A stretch of DNA of 64,000 nt from an uncultured Clostridia bacterium (lineage in GTDB: Bacteria; Bacillota; Clostridia; Peptostreptococcales; Anaerovoracaceae), in the NCBI GenBank assembly GCA_934281605.1, contig CAKQXD010000001.1:310001-374000 (forward strand). The letters run 5' to 3'. The notes beneath the pieces are model-generated. The model did no database searches, was not told the origin of the DNA, and saw only the letters and a program-made list of their open reading frames with translations. Positions 17,413 through 24,532 of this stretch are shown here, piece by piece. Position numbers and translations under genes: made by a program. The number at the start of each line of letters is the position of its first letter. Positions within the stretch are counted from its first letter, which is position 1.

Positions 17413-18312
17413 CTACTCCGTCAATTTTATACACTTACCGTTTGACCAATCAGTTTCATAGCTTTTTGATTCGCTAATATAATAGTCAAGTTTACCATCA
17501 GGACGATTATTAGTGAAATTACCTTTTAGTTTATATCCCTTTGAACCTGAAGGATAAAAATATTCCCCTTCTCCATCCATTTTATCGTCTTTCCAATTCC
17601 CCGTATAATGCGAGCCATCATTCCAGGTATACTCTCCATTTCCAACCTTTTTTCCATCAACAAATTGTCCTGAATATTTATCTCCGTTACTATATACTAA
17701 CGTTCCCTCTCCATTAAACGCATTATCCTTATATTCACCATTATAGATAATACCATTAGCATATTCTATTTTAACATTTGTAACACGTTCCTGATCAAAA
17801 ACAATTCTATAATGAGCACTGGAATTTGCTGTAGTATATACACCAGATATGAATTTTCCTTCTGTAAAATACCCTTCTAAAGTATCTCCATTTGTGTACG
17901 TTATAGTTCCTTCGCCTGTTATATTATCATTACTCCAATCCCCTACATAAGTTTTTCCATCACTCCATTTAAACTCTCCTGATCCACTGCGTATTCCATC
18001 TTGGAATTCTCCACTATAATTTCCTCCATCGCTAAAAATAAGTTTCCCTTTACCATCTATTTCGTTACCAGAAAATTCTCCCGAATACGAATCTTTATTG
18101 TTCCATGTGAATCTCCCCTCACCGCTTACTATCCCAAACTCCAAATTTCCTTCATATGTACCTTCAGGAGTTTTTATTTCCTTATCCACGTTCCTATTTA
18201 TTCGTTCAGGAATATGGAAACTAACTACTGCGCTAACCAAAAAACAGATTATCCCTATAGCAAACAATATTATGACATATCGCTTAGGATTTCTTTTATA
18301 AAAAGCCATCAT
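17413..18312 (-). CDS. MORN-repeat membrane-anchored protein
   Basis: A 299-residue protein with one N-terminal membrane anchor (YVIILFAIGIICFLVSAVV) and about nine MORN-like repeats after it. The repeats have the usual Y-x-G-x-[FW] start and G-x-G-x-[FYL] core, for example YSGEF...GKGKLIF. MORN arrays form elongated beta sheets that bind lipids or proteins. The ATG at 18312 overlaps the hxsB stop by four bases and has GGAGGTGG before it. In this operon it may scaffold the HXS protein at the membrane; that is inference. Confidence 0.85.
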   Translation of the reverse strand: MMAFYKRNPKRYVIILFAIGIICFLVSAVVSFHIPERINRNVDKEIKTPEGTYEGNLEFGIVSGEGRFTWNNKDSYSGEFSGNEIDGKGKLIFSDGGNYSGEFQDGIRSGSGEFKWSDGKTYVGDWSNDNITGEGTITYTNGDTLEGYFTEGKFISGVYTTANSSAHYRIVFDQERVTNVKIEYANGIIYNGEYKDNAFNGEGTLVYSNGDKYSGQFVDGKKVGNGEYTWNDGSHYTGNWKDDKMDGEGEYFYPSGSKGYKLKGNFTNNRPDGKLDYYISESKSYETDWSNGKCIKLTE

Positions 18313-19697
18313 TTGATCCACCTCCAAAATGTATCTACTGTGTACTCATCATTCTGTTGCAGTTTATTAAATAAAATATCTAACACTCCTTTATTAATTG
18401 CACAGTGATATCCATCAGGCGCTTTTTCATATATGTCCTTATTTAATGTAAAATTGACAACCGGACATACTCCACAATAAGGTTGATATACACAATCCGC
18501 ACAGCTTGGTAACGATTCTAAAATACTGGAAGCACAAACCACCTTGCAAATGTCATTATCCATTAACTGATTATAATCTGTATCATGTACATTGCCCAAA
18601 CAAAATGATTGATTGCCCATTTCAGATGCCATTCGTCCCTCATCACAAGTATACACATTGCCATCATAATAATAAGCAATCTGCCCTAAAGCTGCACCAC
18701 ATGGCGATCTTAGTTCCATGTAATTGGCTCCGTATCCTTCAAATATTTTCTTTAAAAAAATGCTTGCAATCCCCTCTCGAAAATAGGCATATTTATTGCG
18801 TTCCAGAATATAATCAAATGATTCTTTATAAAATTCTACAAACTCGTCTGCAGTATACCCAATTTCCTTCCAATCCTTTTCAGCACAACCAAGTGGAGTC
18901 AACGGCCTCAAGGAAATAGAGTGAAAGCCCAATTCAAGATATGTATCAACGATTTGATGTGAATTCTTTAAGCTTTGTCTTGTTGTTGTCTGTAATGCAC
19001 CTATATTCAACGCTTCTTTTTTTACTCTATCTATAGATTGACACACTGACTCATAAGAACCACTTCCATCCCTATACGGTCGGTTACTATTATGAAGCTC
19101 TATATTTCCATCAACGGAAGTTGATATCGAAATATGATTATCCTTTATATAATTTAACATATCATCTGTTAGGAGAGTTAAATTTGAAACTATTGAATAA
19201 TCGATCATTTTTCCATTAGAAATTTGTTTCGAATAATCGACTATAAGCTTAATAATTTCGAAATTAAGAAGAGGTTCGCCACCCTGAAATTCAAATTGTA
19301 AATGATTAGATGGAGATTGCATTGCTATTTCTACAGCTCGCTTCGCAGTTTCTTCATTCATAAATCCATTAGGTATGCTTCTACCATTTTGAGCTTGGCA
19401 ATAAACACACTGCATATTACACACATTCGTAACTACAAAAATATGCAGTTGCGTAGGATGAAACAAATACTCTTTTGCATCATTCATTAGGTATGTATTA
19501 TTATCAACAAATGATTTTAGACTGGAGGTATAAACAAACTTCTTTCTGCATAACTCATCGTTAAGATTGTTATCTGTTACCGCTCCATTTGTGATCAACT
19601 CATGAAAATCATTAGGCGTTAAAAAAGCATATTTACCAAAGTCGTTTGTGAGTAAATACTGTCCATTCAGTTTTTTAAAGTTAAAATAATTTATCAT
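18309..19697 (-). CDS. hxsB: Radical SAM maturase HxsB
   Basis: A 462-residue radical SAM enzyme. The 4Fe-4S/SAM motif is C93-x3-C97-x2-C100 (NVCNMQCVYC), followed by the GGEP motif (FQGGEPLLNFE). The C-terminal half is a SPASM-type domain with many cysteines: CGAALG, TCDEG, CADCVYQPYCGVCP. The N-terminus (NYFNFKKLNGQYLLTNDFG) fits HxsB. HxsB and HxsC are thought to modify the His-Xaa-Ser protein; the chemistry is not established. It overlaps hxsC by four bases and has AGAGGTG before its ATG. Confidence 0.85.
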   Translation of the reverse strand: MINYFNFKKLNGQYLLTNDFGKYAFLTPNDFHELITNGAVTDNNLNDELCRKKFVYTSSLKSFVDNNTYLMNDAKEYLFHPTQLHIFVVTNVCNMQCVYCQAQNGRSIPNGFMNEETAKRAVEIAMQSPSNHLQFEFQGGEPLLNFEIIKLIVDYSKQISNGKMIDYSIVSNLTLLTDDMLNYIKDNHISISTSVDGNIELHNSNRPYRDGSGSYESVCQSIDRVKKEALNIGALQTTTRQSLKNSHQIVDTYLELGFHSISLRPLTPLGCAEKDWKEIGYTADEFVEFYKESFDYILERNKYAYFREGIASIFLKKIFEGYGANYMELRSPCGAALGQIAYYYDGNVYTCDEGRMASEMGNQSFCLGNVHDTDYNQLMDNDICKVVCASSILESLPSCADCVYQPYCGVCPVVNFTLNKDIYEKAPDGYHCAINKGVLDILFNKLQQNDEYTVDTFWRWIK

Positions 19698-20815
19698 CCA
19701 TACACCTCTGGATTTAAATCCTTTTCAGCCAGTAAAAATGATCCTGCAAATACTCCTCCGCAAGCATCTTTCAGGGTACAAATATCACACACATCCGCAA
19801 ATCGAACCTTGTAATCAGTTATACTTTTTCTACATAACATTTGAAATGATTTATCTACGGCACATAGTGGAAAATTGTATAATGCGACATCTATTTTATT
19901 ATTGATTAATTCCACTATAGCTTTTTTAGAAGCTTGAAATGCCTCGCGATAGCTTATCCATATTAACTCTCTATTAATCGCTGCATTTCCAGTCATCTCA
20001 AGTCCCATTATTTTTACTGAATTGATAGATGAAAACTCCGATATGATTAATCGTACAATTTCATATATGTATTTATAATTTAATAAGCTAACCACAATCC
20101 TTATTTCTACACGTCTTTCGCAATTCAATAAATTTTTAATACCCGTAACAGTTTGCTTAAATCCTCCCGGAGTTCTTGTAATCCTGTCATGTAATTCTTC
20201 ATTATGTCCATGAAGAGGAATACCAATCACCATATTTAACGGTGCTGTTTCATGAAATATTGCCGCAAATTCAGGTAAGCTTAATGCTCGTCCATTTGTT
20301 AACAAAAGATATTCTGTATTTGTAAATTTATTTTTTAAGGCATTAAAAAGTGAGAACAACTCTTTTCCCATTAAAAAAGGTTCCCCACCTGTAATTGTGA
20401 AGTGTTTAGCATCAGAAGGAATATGCTTTACTATATTAAGAAGTTCCTGTATATCTGCATTTTCTCCATTACGTCGTATTGCATTTCCAGTTGGACACAT
20501 GAAACAATTCGAGTTGCATTTTCCAGTAATTAAAAATACATTATCAATCGACTCATTGCTATAATATAAATAGGCATTACCGGATTCATCAATTTGAAAT
20601 ACATCGTAATTATCACAATATCCTAACTTAGTTCTTACCTCTTTGGATATTGAAAGCTTAACTTCATCTTTCCAAAAGTAAATATAATTTTCGCCTATAA
20701 AAAGTGCATCTAGGCTATTCTTTTTTAAATCCTTTTCAATTTCTTGCGAGAAAGCAATCGATACTATTCTTCTCCCTAAATTGTAGTTATCAAACTTAAT
20801 TATCAAAGTAAACAC
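19694..20815 (-). CDS. hxsC: Radical SAM maturase HxsC
   Basis: A 373-residue radical SAM protein with C100-x3-C104-x2-C107 (TGKCNSNCFMCPTG), GGEP in FTITGGEPFLMG, and a C-terminal auxiliary cluster region (PLCAVD, then FADVCDICTLKDACGGVF). This C-terminal CxxC..xxxxC-GG-F pattern is the HxsC signature. The apparent start is a GTG inside the end of the A24 peptidase gene (20-base overlap) with only a weak AGGA upstream, so the true start could be slightly different. It is translationally coupled to both neighbours. Confidence 0.85.
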   Translation of the reverse strand: MFTLIIKFDNYNLGRRIVSIAFSQEIEKDLKKNSLDALFIGENYIYFWKDEVKLSISKEVRTKLGYCDNYDVFQIDESGNAYLYYSNESIDNVFLITGKCNSNCFMCPTGNAIRRNGENADIQELLNIVKHIPSDAKHFTITGGEPFLMGKELFSLFNALKNKFTNTEYLLLTNGRALSLPEFAAIFHETAPLNMVIGIPLHGHNEELHDRITRTPGGFKQTVTGIKNLLNCERRVEIRIVVSLLNYKYIYEIVRLIISEFSSINSVKIMGLEMTGNAAINRELIWISYREAFQASKKAIVELINNKIDVALYNFPLCAVDKSFQMLCRKSITDYKVRFADVCDICTLKDACGGVFAGSFLLAEKDLNPEVYG

Positions 20816-21824
20816 ATCCTAAAATAAAGTAAACAATCCAGCCAATTGTGATAAAAATTGCAAACGGCATCTTTTTTACAATTCTTATGATTTTTAATCC
20901 GTATTTTGATTTGCCCCAGCGTTTTACAGCATCAGCTTCGTCTCTCGTCAACCTTGATTTCAAAGTCTCATCCGATATGCCCGGAAGCCCCTGTACCCTA
21001 GACTGTTGAAATAGAATAGAGGATTCTTGTGATAAAATCATTCCTGGCTCAATATCTTTGGTTTTAATATCTTCATAATTAAATACCTTTGAGATTGTTC
21101 GCAGTATCATTAATATAATCACAACCACATATGAATACCATAAAGTATTGATTGTGATATTTCTAGTCAGAATAACACAGATCAAATCGATTAAAGCAAC
21201 TACACCAACAATCCATTTATTAGCCAATAATTTTATGTGAGTCGTTACTAATACTATCACAATACATGCTATTGTATATACTGCCATAGGAAGCTTGATG
21301 TGTGGAAAAATAAAAATTAAATAAATATGTCCTATTGCAGCGAGATAGATAATCGTTCTCAAATATCGATACAAGCTTGTTTTTAATTCCTCTATGAACT
21401 CTTTATTTAATATATCTTTTTCACAGAAGAACAATCTAATGTTATCTACGCAAAGATATATGAATCCAAAGGAAAAGATGAAAATATAAACCCACCAGAA
21501 TACATAAATCTTCCCACTTATAATCCAGTACAAATCAGCCGGAGTCGAGAGAGCAATCCAAATCATCATTTTGCAATCTCCACCAGCCCAAACATGAAAG
21601 GAATATAATAAAATAGCTATTATAATAACAATCAATGCATTAACCGCATAAGTAACTATTGCATCATCCCGCATTATTTGTAATGCATTTAAGAGAAATG
21701 GTACACTCCCATATATCATAATTAATTTGTTACTGATTTTGCCATACCTGATGTCTGAATATGTTGCTAAACAACATCCAATTATTAGTAAAGTAATTAT
21801 TAGGAAATTTAAACTACTTGCCAT
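20796..21824 (-). CDS. A24 prepilin-peptidase-like membrane protease
   Basis: A 342-residue integral membrane protein with eight or nine hydrophobic segments. It has both aspartates of type IV prepilin peptidases: D24 in YSDIRYGKISN and D83 in GGDCK. The methylase domain of bifunctional enzymes is absent. A C-terminal extension (EPGMILSQESS...SRLTRDEADAVKRWGKSKYG) precedes the last membrane segment. No prepilin-like substrate is nearby, so the likely target is a membrane protein of the HXS operon. It overlaps the small HxsD-like gene by 11 bases. Confidence 0.75.
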   Translation of the reverse strand: MASSLNFLIITLLIIGCCLATYSDIRYGKISNKLIMIYGSVPFLLNALQIMRDDAIVTYAVNALIVIIIAILLYSFHVWAGGDCKMMIWIALSTPADLYWIISGKIYVFWWVYIFIFSFGFIYLCVDNIRLFFCEKDILNKEFIEELKTSLYRYLRTIIYLAAIGHIYLIFIFPHIKLPMAVYTIACIVIVLVTTHIKLLANKWIVGVVALIDLICVILTRNITINTLWYSYVVVIILMILRTISKVFNYEDIKTKDIEPGMILSQESSILFQQSRVQGLPGISDETLKSRLTRDEADAVKRWGKSKYGLKIIRIVKKMPFAIFITIGWIVYFILGCVYFDN

Positions 21825-22026
21825 TTCTGCTTACCATCAAATCAATAACATAGTTTTCATATTCCCTTGCAGTCAATACTTCGTCATATTGACAATTTTT
21901 AAAGCTTAGAATATGATATTGCTCATTATTTGTATAATTTATGTCAGCCAGTTCTTTATACGCATGAGATGCCTTGTTTATCATTTCTAAGGAATATACT
22001 TTTTTATTAAGGAAAAGATCACTCAT
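21814..22026 (-). CDS. Second small HxsD-like protein
   Basis: A 70-residue protein. It aligns by eye, without gaps, with the first half of the HxsD protein next door over about 56 residues: both share Y-x5-[IL]-x-K-A near the start, an Ala-x-[IL] core, and an E-x-x-N...MV segment near the end. The ATG at 22026 overlaps the hxsD stop by eight bases; a TTG three codons upstream is possible. No strong ribosome-binding site is visible, so translation probably depends on coupling. A duplicate or partner subunit of HxsD is the best reading. Confidence 0.55.
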   Translation of the reverse strand: MSDLFLNKKVYSLEMINKASHAYKELADINYTNNEQYHILSFKNCQYDEVLTAREYENYVIDLMVSRNGK

Positions 22027-22390
22027 ATGTTTCAAACCAATCTTTTAAAATATTTTCAGGTGCTATATCGTTATCATCTGTAATTTGAATAGGAGTAGAA
22101 TCCTTTTGATCATTTTCAATAATTGTTGAAGAAAAAGCTTTGGCTAACATAAGTTCCCGAACCGTTTTTGTTTCCTCTGCCACTTGTTTTCTTACCATTT
22201 GGGCTAGAATTTCATTTTGAAATTCCTTTTCTTTTATTTGATTTCCTTTCTCTTTTGCCTCTATAGCTACGATAAAGTTTTCCTCGTCTACATCCAAATG
22301 GATATATGCAATATCTGTAAAATGATATGCGGCTTTCAATAATGCATCCTTATCATATATTTCTTTTGTAAAATAATAGTTCATTGCCAC
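22019..22390 (-). CDS. hxsD: HxsD family protein of the His-Xaa-Ser system
   Basis: A 123-residue acidic protein, first gene of the HXS operon. The core Y-DKDALLKAAYHFTDIAYIHLD, then EFQNEILAQMVRKQVAEETKTVRELMLAKA, fits the small HxsD family, which always accompanies HxsB/HxsC and may present the substrate. The start is a GTG at 22390 with AGGTGG nine bases before it; an ATG lies two codons inside. Upstream DNA is AT-rich and could hold a promoter around 22438-22466, but I see no strong match. Confidence 0.7.
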   Translation of the reverse strand: MAMNYYFTKEIYDKDALLKAAYHFTDIAYIHLDVDEENFIVAIEAKEKGNQIKEKEFQNEILAQMVRKQVAEETKTVRELMLAKAFSSTIIENDQKDSTPIQITDDNDIAPENILKDWFETYE

Positions 22391-22515
22391 TTTAGTAATC
22401 CACCTGAAATCATTTATTAAATTAACATCAATATTCCTATAATTCTAATGTATCATATCTTATCAAATTATTCAATTTTACATATGAATAATTTTTAGTT
22501 CTTTAAGCTTCAACA

Positions 22516-23166
22516 CTAGTTAAACTTTTTATCGCTATTTTGAGGTCCATACGCCACGATTCTAATTGAAAAGGGTCGATTGCTTTTTTTATAGAAACTA
22601 ACGTATAAAATATTGCGATTCTTTAAATATCCTATCACAGTTTGATTTTCAAAAACTTCTGCCTCTTTAAATATTCCATTATTTACATTTGTATAGAATC
22701 CATCCATTATCCTTAGTGGAACTATATCAATAGTTGTATTGCTAACAGATATAGGTATTCTATTTCCTGCATCATCAATGATAGAACAAATTATTTTATT
22801 CGGATAGTATTTATTGCTACATGCACTGGAGATTACAAGCTTACATTGTAAATTTGACAAATTAATTTCATACGATTTACCATGACTAAAAAGCACACCC
22901 CCTATACCCATATATTTTATAATAAAATGATTTTTATTATCGTTCAAATCTGTTTTTTCCCTTATTTTCTTATCTACAATGTCTTCAGTTAAGTTAATAA
23001 CATCCACCGATGATAAGCCATTATTTATAGTTTGGGCTTGTTGAATTGTTGCACTATCTGTAGCTTTTGCTTTGTTCTTAATCTTGCTCGCCGACAATGA
23101 TTTCCACCCTATTATGCCTACAGCAATCCCTATCACTCCTACAATCGTATTTATCAACGTAATCAA
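22516..23166 (-). CDS. Membrane-anchored protein of unknown function
   Basis: A 216-residue protein with an N-terminal hydrophobic segment (LINTIVGVIGIAVGIIGW), a polar linker, and a beta-rich C-terminal domain from about residue 80. The start is a TTG with AAGGAG eight bases upstream. Base composition is as AT-rich as the HXS genes, and it lies 126 bases upstream of hxsD in the same direction, so it probably arrived with them. I do not recognise the family; the C-terminal half could be a sensing or binding domain. Confidence 0.55.
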   Translation of the reverse strand: MITLINTIVGVIGIAVGIIGWKSLSASKIKNKAKATDSATIQQAQTINNGLSSVDVINLTEDIVDKKIREKTDLNDNKNHFIIKYMGIGGVLFSHGKSYEINLSNLQCKLVISSACSNKYYPNKIICSIIDDAGNRIPISVSNTTIDIVPLRIMDGFYTNVNNGIFKEAEVFENQTVIGYLKNRNILYVSFYKKSNRPFSIRIVAYGPQNSDKKFN

Positions 23167-23242
23167 TTAGACTTCTCCTTGTAAAAACTTTTCTATGAAA
23201 TATATATGATAAATAAACTTTTCTGTACACGCTTTGCATCCC

Positions 23243-23653
23243 CTAAATCGCTTCGCCTTCCAGCTCTGTGAGCCGTTCCAGCCAGTTCTTCATATGTCCG
23301 TGTTGCAGAGCGTCAACCAGGTAGCCTTCGCGGAAGCGTTCTCCGCGGATGACGTGCATGATCATGGCCAAAATGCAGTGAGCATCGAGGGTCGATGCGT
23401 CGGCGTCGAATACCGATGTGATGCTGTTGTTTTGCAGGGTTTGGACGTGTTTTTTCATGTGGAATTCCGGGCATACAGCCGCGAAATGATAGACGTCTGC
23501 AATGAATTTTTCCACTGCAGGCGAGTAGACAAAAAATGGCAGGATGAACGAATCGCCCAGCGGGTCGTCGTCGTGATTAAGATCCATCCATTCGCCGATG
23601 GGATCGTTTTCAAGTATTGAAAGATGTCTGGTCAGGAGATGGAAGGTTTGCAT
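23243..23653 (-). CDS. Conserved hypothetical protein, DUF6508-like
   Basis: A 136-residue acidic soluble protein. It has the order LLTRHLSILENDP, then FILPFFVYSPAVEKFIADVY, then CILAMIMHVIRGERFREGYL, which resembles DUF6508 proteins of Firmicutes (unknown function). The start at 23653 is set by AGGAGGTCCCC. It is the first host-like gene after the AT-rich island; it and the HXS genes run in the same direction, but 76 bases and a composition change separate them. Confidence 0.55.
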   Translation of the reverse strand: MQTFHLLTRHLSILENDPIGEWMDLNHDDDPLGDSFILPFFVYSPAVEKFIADVYHFAAVCPEFHMKKHVQTLQNNSITSVFDADASTLDAHCILAMIMHVIRGERFREGYLVDALQHGHMKNWLERLTELEGEAI

Positions 23654-23803
23654 GGGGACCTCCTTGTGTTCTTTGCGTTTCACCGCTTGCCATACGGGAT
23701 GAAGCGGCTTTATCGATTCACTCTAGTGTCTATTATAGCATATTAGGGGGAAATGTGGAAATATTTTGACAAAGGCTGTAGCTAAGAGAAAAACTAAACT
23801 CCT

Positions 23804-24165
23804 TTACCAATCCTCCCCACCATCGCCATCATCGCCGCCGAATCCGAATGGGGCGTCCAGGTAGTCGCTGCGGGTATCCCAGTCGAATGGATTTCCGCCG
23901 TGGATCATGATATCATCATCGATGGCTTCCTCCATGTCGAGAGCGATGCTGTCGTCGTCTTCGCAGCTGCTGGATGGCGGTATGTAGATGGAATTAGATG
24001 TGGTGGAGCCAGACCAACTGCCAGTGGATGCGCCGGACGTGCCAGAAGTAGCAGAGGAAGCGGCGGCAGAATCAGCACACAAACCAGGAAAAAACCATAG
24101 GCGGTTAAGAACGCACCTATAATACCTATAACGTCTTTTAAGATGCTATCTTCCTCTTTCTTCAT
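23804..24165 (-). CDS. Small acidic membrane protein, possible -1 frameshift product
   Basis: The start (ATG at 24165, GGAGG upstream) opens a frame with a membrane segment (residues 10-35, IGIIGAFLTAYGFFLVC). Codons 24-26 are GGT TTT TTC, so they contain T-TTT-TTC, a classical -1 slippery heptamer at 24088-24094. A -1 shift there continues into a frame coding a Ser/Thr-rich linker and a Gly/Asp-rich tail ending FGFGGDDGDGGEDW, stopping at 23804, for a 120-residue product. Without the shift the protein ends at 23905 with an unlikely arginine/proline-rich tail. A lost T in the homopolymer or a sequencing error would look the same. Function unknown. Confidence 0.5.
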
Positions 24166-24532
24166 AACACCACTTCCTCCCCTGACGCTTCACTTTAGAT
24201 TCTATTATTATAACATATTCCGAGGATGAAAGTGTTTAAAAAATGCAGAGGCCGCGACTGCCTGAATCGACTGTATGATTCGTATACTTATCCATCCCTG
24301 CATCTTACATCGATGGAGCTGTTTCTCCGACACGTTTTTATGATTTTAAATCCTTATTTGAGTGAAAATCATAGTACATCTCTGTCTCATAGAGATCTAC
24401 ACTGGAAATTTGACACATAAATTCCCCGCGAAAAGTGGAATCAGCTTTGGCAAGTGGAATCAAGACCTATACAGAAGCTACAATGGAATCAAGCTCTGCG
24501 CAAGCCGCCGGATTGTACGACTCCCGTCTCTT
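24166..24532. other. Intergenic region with no convincing gene
   Basis: The region between the small membrane protein and sbcC. The word TGGAATCA occurs three times in direct orientation (24436, 24455 and 24484). I see no gene, tRNA or clear terminator. Confidence 0.4.

Noticed and set aside
24436..24491. Third spaced-word family based on TGGAATCA
   Set aside because: Three direct copies only, no inverted partners and no second element with the same spacing.
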